Source of the DNA: Microvirga ossetica
GTDB lineage: Bacteria > Pseudomonadota > Alphaproteobacteria > Rhizobiales > Beijerinckiaceae
Assembly: GCF_002741015.1 (NCBI RefSeq)
Contig: NZ_CP016616.1
Span: forward strand, 2,203,501 to 2,267,500
DNA: 64,000 nucleotides
Direction: 5' to 3'
Below are positions 9,572 to 18,398 of this stretch, piece after piece. Below the pieces are notes generated by a model that searched no databases, was not told the DNA's origin, and saw only the letters and a program-made list of their open reading frames with translations. Position numbers and translations under genes: made by a program. Every line of letters starts with the position of its first letter. The first letter of the stretch is position 1.

Positions 9572-10462
9572 TTGGACTGGGACAAGATCAGGCTGTTCTA
9601 CGAGGTCGTGAGCGCCGGCAACTTCACCCGCGCCGGCGAGAAGCTCGGCGTCAACCAGTCATCGATCAGCCGGCAGATCAGCGCCCTCGAGCATGACCTG
9701 AAGATCCCGCTGTTTCACCGGCATCCGCGCGGCCTTGTCCTCACCGAGCACGGGGACGTGCTGTTCCGGGCGGCGCAGGACATCCGCCTTCGCCTGGAGG
9801 AGACCCGCCAGCGCCTCACGGAGACGAGCGAGCGGCCGGCGGGCGATCTCAGGGTGACGGCCACCGTCGGCATCGGCGGCATCTGGCTGGCGCGGCGCAT
9901 CACGGAGTTTCTCGACCTCTACCCGGAAGTTCGTGTCCAGCTGATCCTGACCAACGACGAGCTCGACCTCTCCATGCGCGAGGCTGACATCGCCATTCGC
10001 CTGCGCCGGCCGGCACAGCCCGACCTGATCCAGCGCCGCCTCTTCACGATCCAGTACCATGCCTATGCCGCGCATGCTTATCTCGAGCGCTTCGGAGAGC
10101 CGGAGCGCATCGAGGATCTCGACCGCCACTCCATCGTCTGCCTGGGCGGCGACCAGCCGACCTTCATCCTCGACCTGCATCGCCTGACGAGCATCGGGCG
10201 CCCGGCCCGCGATCCGCGCCCCAGCCGGTTCGTGGTCAACGACAGCCTCGCGCTCCGGCACGCCATCGAGAACGGAGCCGGGATCGGCATGGCGCCGGAT
10301 TACGCGATGAGCAACAATCCCAAGGTCAAGCAGGTTCTCAGAGACGAGCAGATGCCGGTGCTCGACAGCTATCTCGTCTACCCGGAAGAGATGCGATCGG
10401 TCGCACGCGTCCAGGTCTTCCGCGACTTTCTCGTCTCGAAGGCTCAGCGCTGGGATTTTTGA
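9572..10462 (+). CDS. LysR-family regulator, LsrB/VtlR-like
   Basis: 296 residues. The N-terminal winged helix-turn-helix reads DWDKIRLFYEVVSAGNFTRAG followed by GVNQSSISRQISALE, and the remainder is a LysR effector domain. The opening DWDK and the FHRHPRGLVLTEHG segment resemble the rhizobial LsrB/VtlR branch. The start is a TTG at 9572 with GAGGAAC just upstream; no ATG fits the family N-terminus. It lies on the same strand after pelG with a 157-base gap, so it may have its own promoter. Regulation of pel is possible but only inferred from position. Confidence 0.85.
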   Translation: MDWDKIRLFYEVVSAGNFTRAGEKLGVNQSSISRQISALEHDLKIPLFHRHPRGLVLTEHGDVLFRAAQDIRLRLEETRQRLTETSERPAGDLRVTATVGIGGIWLARRITEFLDLYPEVRVQLILTNDELDLSMREADIAIRLRRPAQPDLIQRRLFTIQYHAYAAHAYLERFGEPERIEDLDRHSIVCLGGDQPTFILDLHRLTSIGRPARDPRPSRFVVNDSLALRHAIENGAGIGMAPDYAMSNNPKVKQVLRDEQMPVLDSYLVYPEEMRSVARVQVFRDFLVSKAQRWDF

Positions 10463-10582
10463 GGACGCGGAACGCAGGCCCGGAACAGGCACGGCACGCG
10501 GGACGGAGACCGCTCGATCTCACTTTCTCCACGTTTCTTCGGCTATTTACCGTTTTCCTTCGAACCCCTGGGGACCGCCCCG

Positions 10583-10783
10583 ATGTCACGATCCTTTATT
10601 GCCGTTCTCGCGATTGCGCTCGGCCTTCCCTTCCTGATCCTGCTGGCCCTCGTTTCCTCGGCCTCAGGCGTCAGCATGAGCGTATTCACGCATGCGCTCG
10701 GCCTCGTGATCACGTCGATTTTCCTGATGCTGGTCGTCTACGAGATCAAGCGGATCGTCGATCTGCCGCCGGATCTGCATTGA
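10583..10783 (+). CDS. Small two-helix membrane protein, unknown function
   Basis: 66 residues with two hydrophobic segments (about 5-28 and 34-54) and a charged tail ending EIKRIVDLPPDLH. No family recognised. It follows the LysR gene by 120 bases on the same strand. The ribosome binding site is weak (GGGGACC about 9 bases upstream). It is followed by a perfect 10-bp hairpin that could end its transcript. Confidence 0.5.
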   Translation: MSRSFIAVLAIALGLPFLILLALVSSASGVSMSVFTHALGLVITSIFLMLVVYEIKRIVDLPPDLH

Positions 10784-10790
10784 CGGCGGA

Positions 10791-10823
10791 CTTGAGGATC
10801 AAGCCGATGGCCCGATCCTCAAG
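10791..10823. terminator. 10-bp hairpin between convergent small genes
   Basis: CTTGAGGATC (10791-10800) pairs perfectly with GATCCTCAAG (10814-10823) across a 13-base loop. It lies between the 66-residue gene on the plus strand and the 71-residue gene on the minus strand, where a two-way terminator would be expected. No T tract follows on either strand, so termination is only a suggestion. Confidence 0.4.
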
Positions 10824-10846
10824 CTTTCAGGCTGGCCGCGTTTGGC

Positions 10847-11062
10847 TCAAGCGGCAGCTCTCGATCGGCCGGGTCTCTCCTCCACCGCCGCTCCCTCCAG
10901 AGCAACGAGCAGGACGCCGATGTCTTCGTGAAGAAGATCGATGGCGTTGCTGGCGTATTCCCGGTACTCCTGCTTGATGTATTCCGCCTCGAACTCCCAT
11001 GAGCCATCGTCATACTCGGCATCGTAAAATGCACGAGCAACCAGTTCTATCTGATAATTCAT
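10847..11062 (-). CDS. Small acidic protein, unknown function
   Basis: 71 residues, rich in D, E and Y in the first 50 residues, with no membrane segment or known motif. It starts MNYQIELVARAFYDAEYDDG. A GGGG tract lies about 7 bases before the ATG. It is isolated on the minus strand, downstream of the LuxR-type gene with a 234-base gap that contains a palindrome. The call rests on the ordinary amino-acid composition and the plausible ribosome site. Confidence 0.45.
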   Translation of the reverse strand: MNYQIELVARAFYDAEYDDGSWEFEAEYIKQEYREYASNAIDLLHEDIGVLLVALEGAAVEERPGRSRAAA

Positions 11063-11220
11063 GTATGCCCCGCCGCACCATTGAGGTGATTTCTTCTCGG
11101 TTGGCCTGAGGCGCGATTACGCGATACGGAACAGTTTTACTGGGTCGCCGTCAGGACGATATCAGGAGTACCGTCCGATTCGACTGATCCGCAATTCGCC
11201 ACTTGGACTACTCCCATAGA

Positions 11221-11236
11221 GGTATGACGCCATACC
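11221..11236. promoter_or_regulatory. Palindrome GGTATG-N4-CATACC, possible operator
   Basis: GGTATGACGCCATACC has perfect 6-base arms around ACGC. It lies in the 234-base gap between two minus-strand genes, about 160 bases upstream of the small acidic gene. The symmetry and size suit a dimeric regulator. No binding protein can be assigned. Confidence 0.3.
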
Positions 11237-11296
11237 CGAAGAGGGATGACGTGCGCTGCGGGCGGGGTCTGGCGCCGGAGGCACCGACAAATATTC

Positions 11297-12058
11297 TTAT
11301 TCCCCTGGGGTCTGGGTCTCGCCGTTCTGTGCGGCGCTGAAATGCCCGGCCGCCCACATGGCAGCCTGTGTCCTGTTGCTCGCCTTCACCTTGCGCAGGA
11401 TCGCCTTGATATGCACCTTCACCGTCGCCTCTGCAACACCGAGTTCCCGCGCAATCACCTTGTTCGAGGACCCCAGCGTGAGGCAGCGCAGGATCTGGGC
11501 TTCGCGCTCCGACAGCTTGTTCAGGAGCCTGAGGGTGTCGTTGGCCGGTATGGCGGCCGCAGAGGCGAGGCCGCCCGCCGGTGCACGCCGCATCTGGTCG
11601 AGAAGGGCGAGGCCAATGGACGCCGGGATGAAGGTTTCGCCGAGCATCACCATCTCGAATGCCTTGACGAGCGTGGGGCGCTCCATGTTCGTCGGGCAGA
11701 AGCCGTCGACGCCTGACCGGCAGAGTTGCGGAACCGTTTCAGGATCCATGGTATCGGTGAGAAGGATGACGCGCGCCGAAGGGCAATGCGCCTTCAGTTC
11801 CTGTATCGAGGCCGCATATTGCTCCGGCGTCCAGGCCTCGCAGATGACGACGAGGACGGGCACCTTGTCGGCGAAGGCCCGCAGGCCTTTCATGTCTTCG
11901 CTGACGTCGTCGGCCGGAGTGAAGCGGGTTCCGGAGAGGATATGGCGGAGTCCGGCACGCAGCAGAAAGTTCTGGCAGATCAGCACCGTCGTCACATTCT
12001 CAAAAGGGTCCTGGGCGATCGGGAGGATCTGCTCCTTGTAGACAACGTCGTGCCCCAT
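11297..12058 (-). CDS. LuxR/NarL-type regulator with degenerate receiver
   Basis: 253 residues from ATG 12058 (AAGGGG upstream). The C-terminal LuxR helix-turn-helix is complete: KLSEREAQILRCL, then SNKVIARELGVAEATVKVHI. The N-terminal half has the receiver fold, but the acidic pair after the first strand is replaced (VLICQNFLLRAG) and the phosphorylation-site strand reads VVICEAWTP, which places Glu where Asp is expected. Phosphorylation is therefore unlikely, and it may be constitutive or controlled by protein or ligand contact. An in-frame extension to 12310 is open but looks non-coding. It lies downstream of the GGDEF-EAL gene on the same strand, separated by 273 bases. Confidence 0.8.
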   Translation of the reverse strand: MGHDVVYKEQILPIAQDPFENVTTVLICQNFLLRAGLRHILSGTRFTPADDVSEDMKGLRAFADKVPVLVVICEAWTPEQYAASIQELKAHCPSARVILLTDTMDPETVPQLCRSGVDGFCPTNMERPTLVKAFEMVMLGETFIPASIGLALLDQMRRAPAGGLASAAAIPANDTLRLLNKLSEREAQILRCLTLGSSNKVIARELGVAEATVKVHIKAILRKVKASNRTQAAMWAAGHFSAAQNGETQTPGE

Positions 12059-12331
12059 GATTTTATGCCCCTTGTTCGTGTTCGGCGATGCGCAGTCGAG
12101 GATCGTGACGCCGATCGCCTTTTGATGATCAGGCGAGAAGCCTTGGTTGAAAGGCGCCATATCCGGAAAGCCGATCCGGTGCCGGATCATGCCTGCCGAC
12201 AACCGCTCCAGGAGGTATAGGTTCCTCAAATTCGCAAGACCGAAAGAGGTACACCACTCCTTGCGGATGCCATGGCACGGAATGAGTAATCCGTCCGATC
12301 GATGTTCCATACCTGCTACAATGATTCGCCA

Positions 12332-14734
12332 TCACACGCACTCGGCCTGCTTTGAAAACTGGCAGCCTTCCACATAAGGCTGCGCTGCACTCGACGAGGC
12401 GCGGCTCAGCATTCGCGTGACCTGCTTCTCGGGGATCGGCTTCGAGAACAGATAGCCCTGCATCTCGTTGCAGCCGGCATTGTGAAGAAAGTTCTTCTGC
12501 GTCTCAGTCTCGACGCCTTCGGCGGTGACGGTCAACGACATGGCATGGCCGAGCGACACGATGGCCTTGATGACGGCCGCCGCCTTCGTGCCCTGTCCCA
12601 GGCTCTGCGTGAAGGACCGGTCGATCTTGATCTTGTCGACCTCGAATCGATGCAGATAACCCAAGCTCGAATAGCCCGTGCCGAAATCGTCGAGCGCAAT
12701 GCGAAAACCCGCCTCGCGCAAGGTCCGCAGCGCATCGGCGGTCGCGGATACTTCATCGAGCAGAACGCTCTCCGTCACCTCGAGCTCGACCCGCCGCGGA
12801 TCGCAGCCGGTTTCGCGTACGATGGCGATGACCTGCTCGGCGAAGTTCGCGGTCCGGAACTGCACCGGCGACAGATTCACCGAGACGAAGAGATTGGGCC
12901 AACTTTGCGCGGCCTGACAGGCCTGGCGCAGAATCCACTCGCCGAGCGGCACGATCAGCCCGGTCTGCTCCGCGACCGGAATGAACTGGCTCGGCGGAAT
13001 GAAACCGCGCACCGGGTGCCGCCAGCGGATCAGCGCCTCGACACCGACGATCGCACCGCCCGCTGCGATCTGCGGCTGGTAGGCCACTTCGAGGCCGTCA
13101 TCGGCGTCGAGCGCGATGCGAAGCTCCTCCTCGACGATCCGGCGCACATTGATGGTCTCGTCCATCTCCGACGTAAAGGTCCGGAAGCAGTTCCGCCCCT
13201 CCGCCTTGGCGCGGTAGAGCGCAATGTCCGCCCGGCGCAGAAGCTCGACGCGGTCTGCGCTCCCATCGGGCGCAAGGACGAGGCCGATGCTCGTGCCGAC
13301 GAACACCTGGTTTCCCAGAACGTCGTAAGGCTCCAAGGCCACGGCAAGGATGCGCTCGCACAACCGTTCCGCGCTGTTCGTGCCTGCCACCGACACATGC
13401 AGGATGGCGAATTCGTCGCCACCCAGCCGTGTGACCGTGTCGCGCTCGCCGAGAAGCTTCGCCAACCGAATGGAAAAATCGCGGATCAGGCTGTCGCCCG
13501 CGTGATGCCCGAGCGTATCGTTGACATGCTTGAAGCGGTCGAGATCGAGCATCATCACCGCGATGCGCGCGCCCTCCTGCGTGCGGGCGATGGCGTGGTT
13601 CAGCCGATCCTCGAACAGCGCCCGATTCGGCAATCCGGTCAGCACGTCGTGGAAAGCCAGATGATGAGCATGGGCCTCGCTTGCCTTCAGCTCGAGCACC
13701 GTCCTCTCCAGAGCCGCCGTCGATTGCTTCAGCCGATAGATGAGCGCGCCGAGAAGAAGCAGGATCGCGATCGCCGCGACCGCGGTCGCAGGACCGACGG
13801 ACGAAAGAATCCGGTTTCCCGGAAGTTCCGGCCTCCAGATGAAGTAGCCGATGCGCCCTCTGGCATCGGAAGGGACGGGAACGGAGATCTCGCCGACCTG
13901 AGGGCTGTCGATCACGGAGAAGCGAAGGCCTTCGATCAGGTTTCGGTCGGAGATCTGCTTGATGAAGCTTCCATCGAGAAATCGGATGCTCACGAGCAAG
14001 TGTTCGCGCCCGCGAAGTTGCGGAACCGCGTCGGATTCGGGCACGATCTTCATCACGCTCACGGCCGCAGGCCGGCCGAGGAGCTCGAGCAGATGGGCAT
14101 CGTGAACCGCACGGCCGGTGACAAGATAGTCAGACGCGCCGGGACCCGCGATATGCTGTCCGTGAGCCGTGTCGGAACCTTGCCGGAGGCCTGAGACGAG
14201 GTTGCCGATCTGCGCGCGCACCCGATCATAGTCGCGCACGGACACGCGTTCGGAGGCGATGGCGGCTGAAATCGGCTCGTCGCGCTCGTTCAGGATATAG
14301 ACTTCGTCCTGGCCGAAAGTCTTGCAGAGCCATACGCCGATATTCGCATCGATCCATTTGAGATCGAGCTCGTTCTGACCGAGCTCCATCACCAGATCGT
14401 CCCAGACGGCCACCATCTCCTGCTGCTGGGCGAGTTCCTGAACGGCGGCGCGGATGCTGCGGTCCGCGGTCCGAAGCTGGCGTTCTGCGGACATCTCGTT
14501 GCTGCTGCCGACCGCCCGGAAAATCGAGAAGGCGCCGAGAGAGAAGGTCGCAAACGCGACGAGCAAGACCGGCAGCAGGATGCTGCGCAAAAAGGACTGC
14601 TCTGGACGATTGAAAAATAACAAAGCCTTCGACACGGCGATACCGGAACGGCCTCGGCGCCGGTCGGACGGTGAAGTCCGACGGCCGAGATCGATTAAAA
14701 CAGGGATTGGGGATGAGAACCGCCGGATTCGCAC
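12332..14734 (-). CDS. CHASE4-like GGDEF-EAL c-di-GMP turnover protein
   Basis: Inner-membrane sensor of up to 800 residues. A membrane helix (about 52-72) is followed by a periplasmic domain with the CHASE4-like WDD motif (111-113), a second helix (about 315-333), a GGDEF domain with intact GGDEF (438-442) and an EAL domain with EALIRW (565-570), DDFGTG and KIDRSF. Both the cyclase and phosphodiesterase sites look complete, but no RxxD inhibitory site precedes GGDEF. The open frame begins at a GTG at 14734; a GTG at 14635 (VSKALLFF) gives a more typical N-terminus. Neither start has a strong ribosome site. It lies about 3 kb from pelG and may set the c-di-GMP level used for polysaccharide control (inference). 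Confidence 0.9.
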   Translation of the reverse strand: MRIRRFSSPIPVLIDLGRRTSPSDRRRGRSGIAVSKALLFFNRPEQSFLRSILLPVLLVAFATFSLGAFSIFRAVGSSNEMSAERQLRTADRSIRAAVQELAQQQEMVAVWDDLVMELGQNELDLKWIDANIGVWLCKTFGQDEVYILNERDEPISAAIASERVSVRDYDRVRAQIGNLVSGLRQGSDTAHGQHIAGPGASDYLVTGRAVHDAHLLELLGRPAAVSVMKIVPESDAVPQLRGREHLLVSIRFLDGSFIKQISDRNLIEGLRFSVIDSPQVGEISVPVPSDARGRIGYFIWRPELPGNRILSSVGPATAVAAIAILLLLGALIYRLKQSTAALERTVLELKASEAHAHHLAFHDVLTGLPNRALFEDRLNHAIARTQEGARIAVMMLDLDRFKHVNDTLGHHAGDSLIRDFSIRLAKLLGERDTVTRLGGDEFAILHVSVAGTNSAERLCERILAVALEPYDVLGNQVFVGTSIGLVLAPDGSADRVELLRRADIALYRAKAEGRNCFRTFTSEMDETINVRRIVEEELRIALDADDGLEVAYQPQIAAGGAIVGVEALIRWRHPVRGFIPPSQFIPVAEQTGLIVPLGEWILRQACQAAQSWPNLFVSVNLSPVQFRTANFAEQVIAIVRETGCDPRRVELEVTESVLLDEVSATADALRTLREAGFRIALDDFGTGYSSLGYLHRFEVDKIKIDRSFTQSLGQGTKAAAVIKAIVSLGHAMSLTVTAEGVETETQKNFLHNAGCNEMQGYLFSKPIPEKQVTRMLSRASSSAAQPYVEGCQFSKQAECV

Positions 14735-14930
14735 CGACCTGGCAGGATGGCATCATGCCTTTGAGTTGCGCGGCATCCGGCAAACAACTCAACCAGCCAC
14801 AGGTATCATGTTCAGGGCTGAACATTTCTACAGCCCCGGCGAAGAGTCAATGAGGCGACTTACCTATCGGCAAGACTACAAACAAGCAGGGTTAACGGGC
14901 CGCGGCTTCATCTCCGGCGGACGAAGCGGT

Positions 14931-15227
14931 TCATTCCGGTTCTGCGTGGAGTTCCAGCGCCTGGATCAGCTCGAGGCACTTTTCGGCGATCGCGGCCGAC
15001 ACCTTGGGGTCGCCGTGGTGATGGCGCATGGCCACCGCGTTCGCCTGCTCGAAAAGGTCCGTCAGGTTGCCGGAGATGAAGGGGCGGCAGCTCGGAAATT
15101 CGAAGGCCCCGGCCTCGGGAGAAGCCTTCGTGCGCTTCGCTGCAGGCCGCTTGGGCTCGAAAAGCGTCAGAACCTCGCAGCGATCCGCAATTCTCTTGAG
15201 ATCCTTGAACGCGATGATCTCGGCCAT
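14931..15227 (-). CDS. Hypothetical protein, 98 residues
   Basis: Unrecognised. It starts MAEIIAFKDLKRIADRCEVL at ATG 15227 with GGGAG 5 bases upstream, a good ribosome site. The middle is basic and proline-rich (about 28-42), and the C-terminal half is a predicted amphipathic helix pair ending LELIQALELHAEPE. No membrane segment. Orientation matches its neighbours, with about 190 bases on either side. The ribosome site supports a real gene. Confidence 0.55.
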   Translation of the reverse strand: MAEIIAFKDLKRIADRCEVLTLFEPKRPAAKRTKASPEAGAFEFPSCRPFISGNLTDLFEQANAVAMRHHHGDPKVSAAIAEKCLELIQALELHAEPE

Positions 15228-15413
15228 GTCCACTCCCACGCAACGCAACTGGCTCTGGCTTTATCCGCTTCCGGCGCCCTGAAGAAAAATCCGGGGGCGT
15301 GTCAGAACCATTCCGACAATAAACGCGTGGGTCGGTGAAGTGATCCCGCTCTTTCGGGGTAGGAGAATGCGACCTCGCGGTCCAACTCTTCTTGCCTGTG
15401 GACAACAGCCCGG

Positions 15414-15833
15414 TCAGCGCTCCCAGGAATGGCGCCTGCCCGACGGCCGCGTGGCCCCATCGATGCTCCAGGCGCCCGGGCCGGTGAACACGAACAGCAG
15501 GAACACGAAGCAGTACAGGATGGCGGCATCGCCGCCGTTCAGGACGGGATAGGGGCTCTGGGGAGCGTGGAACATCCAATAGGCGACCGCCATCTCGCCG
15601 GCGAGGAGGAAGGCCACCGGCCGGGTGAACAAGCCCACCAGGAGGAGCAGGCTGCCGATCAGCTCGAGGATGGCTCCGATGCCGAAAAGGGAGAAGAGCG
15701 CTGGCGTGCCGCCCTCCGGGGGAGCCGGAAAGCCGAAGAGCTTCTGCGTTCCATGCTCCAGGAAAAGGAGCGCCGTGACGATTCTCAGAACGGCCAGCGC
15801 ATAGGGCGACCAACGATCGAGAGCGGCGAACAT
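15414..15833 (-). CDS. DoxX-family membrane protein
   Basis: 139 residues with four hydrophobic segments. LRIVTALLFLEHGTQKLFGF in the first 35 residues is the typical DoxX start, and the third and fourth helices (LAGEMAVAYWMFH, AILYCFVFLLFVFTGPG) follow the family pattern. DoxX proteins are small inner-membrane proteins, in some cases linked to redox homeostasis; substrate unknown here. It stands alone with a 180-base upstream gap. Confidence 0.85.
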   Translation of the reverse strand: MFAALDRWSPYALAVLRIVTALLFLEHGTQKLFGFPAPPEGGTPALFSLFGIGAILELIGSLLLLVGLFTRPVAFLLAGEMAVAYWMFHAPQSPYPVLNGGDAAILYCFVFLLFVFTGPGAWSIDGATRPSGRRHSWER

Positions 15834-16092
15834 GCTAGTCGAACCTCCTGTGCAGGACCCGGACCGGCAAGGCCGGGCCTGTCCCGTCCCGGTTATATCG
15901 CATCGCTAGGGAAGAGGAACGGCACCCTACGCATATTCCTGTCGATCCGGCCCGCAGCCGGCTGCTCCCCTTCCGGAATTTCACAATGCGCTCACGCTAA
16001 ATTGAGCCGGTTCGGCCTGCATCCGGCATCATCCAGCCTTGCCGGAATGACATTTCCTGTCAGCTTCCTTGCTCAGCAGAATGGAGGCAGGG

Positions 16093-16905
16093 ATGAAACG
16101 GAGGCTTCTCGGCATGCTGGCGACCGCCATGGCGGCGGCGCTGTGGTTCCCTGCCCCGGATGCCAGAGCCGAGGAGGCCGAGGTCGATGTGGCCCTGGTT
16201 CTGGCGGTCGACGTCTCGCGCTCGATGGACCCCGACGAGCAGGAGCTCCAGCGCCAGGGCTTCATGGATGCCTTCCATTCACCTGTGGTGCACGACGCCA
16301 TCCGCAACGGCATGCTGGGGCGGATCATCGTGACCTACATGGAATGGTCCGGCGTCGAGCACCAGAACGTCATCGTGCCCTGGACCATCATCGACGGCCC
16401 CGAGAGCGCCGTGAAATTCGCCGAGGGTCTCAGGGACAATCCGATCGGCCGCCTGCGGCGGACCTCGATTTCCGGCGCGATCGATTTCGGCGTGAAGCTG
16501 CTCGATCAGACCGGCGTCGAGCCGGTCCGCCGGGTCATCGACGTCTCGGGCGACGGGCCCAACAGCAGCGGGCGCGGCGTGATCGCGGCGCGTGACGAGG
16601 CCGTGGCCAAGGGCATCACCATCAACGGGCTTCCCATCATGCTAAAGCGCCCGAGCGGCTTCGGCGACATGGAGCATCTCGATCTCTACTACAAGAGCTG
16701 CGTGATCGGCGGAGAAGGAGCCTTCCTGGTCCCGGTGCGCGAGCGGCAGCATTTCGCCGACGCGATCCGGACCAAGATCATCCGCGAGATCGCTGCCCTG
16801 CCGGCGCCCGCGGAGGCACTGATCCGGAAGGTTCAGGCGGACCCGCCCGTCAACTGCCAGGACGGCGACCGCTGGAACCGGTGGGATCGCTGGGACCGCA
16901 ATTGA
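16093..16905 (+). CDS. DUF1194 (von Willebrand A-like) secreted protein
   Basis: 270 residues. A signal peptide (1-26, ending DARA) leads into a domain with a MIDAS-like DVSRSMD motif (D40, S42, S44), the mark of von Willebrand A-like metal-binding folds; the sequence fits the alphaproteobacterial DUF1194 family. Function unknown; presumably periplasmic protein binding. ATG 16093 was chosen because GGAGG lies 6 bases upstream and the signal peptide then has normal length. The C-terminus is rich in W, R and D. It ends 9 bases before the convergent TctC-type gene. Confidence 0.8.
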   Translation: MKRRLLGMLATAMAAALWFPAPDARAEEAEVDVALVLAVDVSRSMDPDEQELQRQGFMDAFHSPVVHDAIRNGMLGRIIVTYMEWSGVEHQNVIVPWTIIDGPESAVKFAEGLRDNPIGRLRRTSISGAIDFGVKLLDQTGVEPVRRVIDVSGDGPNSSGRGVIAARDEAVAKGITINGLPIMLKRPSGFGDMEHLDLYYKSCVIGGEGAFLVPVRERQHFADAIRTKIIREIAALPAPAEALIRKVQADPPVNCQDGDRWNRWDRWDRN

Positions 16906-16914
16906 GGTGCCTTC

Positions 16915-17901
16915 CTATTCCAGGGTGATGCCGGCCGTTTTGATGACCGTATCCCACTTGGCGCCCTCCTCCCGCATATAGGCCGCCATCTCGGCGGGCG
17001 AGCTCTGCAGCACGTCGATGCCGGCCGCAACGAGCTTGGCGCGGATCTCCGGATTGGCGACCACTCGCCGATAGGTCTCGTTGAGCTTCGCGACGATCTC
17101 GGGCGGCGTCCCGGCCGGCGCGACGAAGCCCTGCCAGGCCCAGGCCTCGAAGCCTTGATGATGGGCCGCCACCGGCGCCACGCCCGGCAGGCCGGCGAAT
17201 TCCTGCGGCGATGCCACGGCCACCGCCCGGATCGGCCCCGAGATCTGCGAGCGGGCGGTGGTGAAATCGATGAACATCATGTCGACCTGCCCGGCCACGA
17301 GGTCCTGCACGGCCGGTGCCGCGCCGCGATAGGGCACGTGGGTCAGCTTGATCCCCGTCCCCTGCGAGAGCAGCTCCGTGGCGAGGTGAAACGGGCTCCC
17401 TAAGCCCGGCGTCGCATAGTTGATGCGACCGGGCGTCTTCTTCGCCTCCGCCACGATCTCCTGGACGGAGGTCACCGGCAGCTTGTTCGTATTGACGAGG
17501 AGCACGAGGGCGAAGCGCCCGGTCAGCGAGATCGGGCTGAAATCCTTGTAAGGATCGAAGGAGATCTTGCGGTAGAGGGTGCGGTTCGTGGCGAAGGTCG
17601 CCGTGTCGCCCAAGAGCAGCGTGTAGCCGTCGGGCTCGGCGCGCGCGGCCGCCTCGGCTCCGATATTGGTGCCGGCGCCGGGCCGGTTCTCGATGACGAA
17701 TTGCTGCCCGAGCTGCTCGCCCATGGCGCCGAAGACGAGACGCGCGAAGAAATCCGTTCCGCCGCCGGCCGCATAGGGAACGATCACCTTGACCGGTCGC
17801 GTCGGATAGGCGGCTTGGGCAAAGGCTCCCCATGGCGCCAGGGCCGATGCCGCTGAAGCGGCGGCCAGGGACGTGAGAAGGCTGCGACGCGTCTGGCTCA
17901 T
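16915..17901 (-). CDS. TctC/Bug-type solute-binding protein
   Basis: 328 residues. A twin-arginine-like signal peptide (RRSLL, cleaved near AFAQA at residue 30) precedes YPTRPVKVIVPYAAGGGTD, the typical Bug/TctC opening, and later motifs such as IENRPGAG, DGYTLLLG and THVPYRGAAPA. These periplasmic receptors bind carboxylates for tripartite tricarboxylate transporters, but many are orphans, and no TctA or TctB genes are nearby. ATG 17901 has GGGAGAA upstream. The open frame continues upstream to 18408 without coding features and is ignored there. Confidence 0.9.
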   Translation of the reverse strand: MSQTRRSLLTSLAAASAASALAPWGAFAQAAYPTRPVKVIVPYAAGGGTDFFARLVFGAMGEQLGQQFVIENRPGAGTNIGAEAAARAEPDGYTLLLGDTATFATNRTLYRKISFDPYKDFSPISLTGRFALVLLVNTNKLPVTSVQEIVAEAKKTPGRINYATPGLGSPFHLATELLSQGTGIKLTHVPYRGAAPAVQDLVAGQVDMMFIDFTTARSQISGPIRAVAVASPQEFAGLPGVAPVAAHHQGFEAWAWQGFVAPAGTPPEIVAKLNETYRRVVANPEIRAKLVAAGIDVLQSSPAEMAAYMREEGAKWDTVIKTAGITLE

Positions 17902-18084
17902 GGCGTTCTCCCGGACATCGGTCCGTATGGTTTTGGCGTCCGGCAGCAGATAGCGGGGCGGAGCACACGGACCAGAGTCGAATAGGCGAACCTTCCCGAT
18001 TTTACCGCCAGGCCTGAAACATGAGCGCCATTCCCTGCATTCTCTCGTGGAGCAACCCGAGGCTTTGCAGAACAGAAGAGATGA

Positions 18085-18342
18085 ATGGGCGAGAATAAGA
18101 AGGCCGAAGATGACCTCGTCGATGCCGGCTCGGAATATTCCTTCCCGGCCAGCGATCCGCCCTCCTACATGGGCGGCTCGGCCGTTGCAGGTCCTCCGCC
18201 GCAGAAGGAACCGCCGCGGGAGCCCGTCAGCAAGACCGTCTCGAATCCCGAGGAGGTGAAGCCGGCAGGCGACGCGCTCCCCGTCACCGGCCCGGCTCAA
18301 GCCGAGAACGCTTCGAAGAAGCCCTCCGGCAACGATCCCTGA
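18085..18342 (+). CDS. Small hydrophilic protein with SFPASDPPS motif
   Basis: 85 residues, low complexity and rich in P, A, E and K, probably disordered. The segment EYSFPASDPPSYMGG near residue 20 is a motif I recognise from many small alphaproteobacterial proteins of unknown function. AGAAGAG lies upstream of the ATG. It is divergent from the TctC-type gene and followed at once by a long hairpin. Confidence 0.6.
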   Translation: MGENKKAEDDLVDAGSEYSFPASDPPSYMGGSAVAGPPPQKEPPREPVSKTVSNPEEVKPAGDALPVTGPAQAENASKKPSGNDP

Positions 18343-18346
18343 CCTC

Positions 18347-18398
18347 CTTTTCGAACTCTGGCACATCCGCTGGCAGGATGTGCCAGAGCTTTCGAAAG
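18347..18398. terminator. Long near-perfect hairpin after the 85-residue gene
   Basis: The left arm (18347-18368, ending CTCTGGCACATCC) pairs with the right arm (18376-18398, starting GGATGTGCCAGAG) across the loop GCTGGCA. The inner 13 pairs are perfect, and the outer CTTTTCGAA/TTTCGAAAG part pairs with one bulge. It starts 5 bases after a stop codon, as a terminator would, but no T tract follows. Confidence 0.5.

Noticed and set aside
12059..12310. N-terminal extension of the LuxR-type regulator
   Set aside because: The added residues do not resemble a receiver or other domain, while ATG 12058 gives a usual length.
12482..14194. Plus-strand open frame of 570 residues opposite the GGDEF-EAL gene
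   Set aside because: Shadow frame; all catalytic motifs are on the minus strand.
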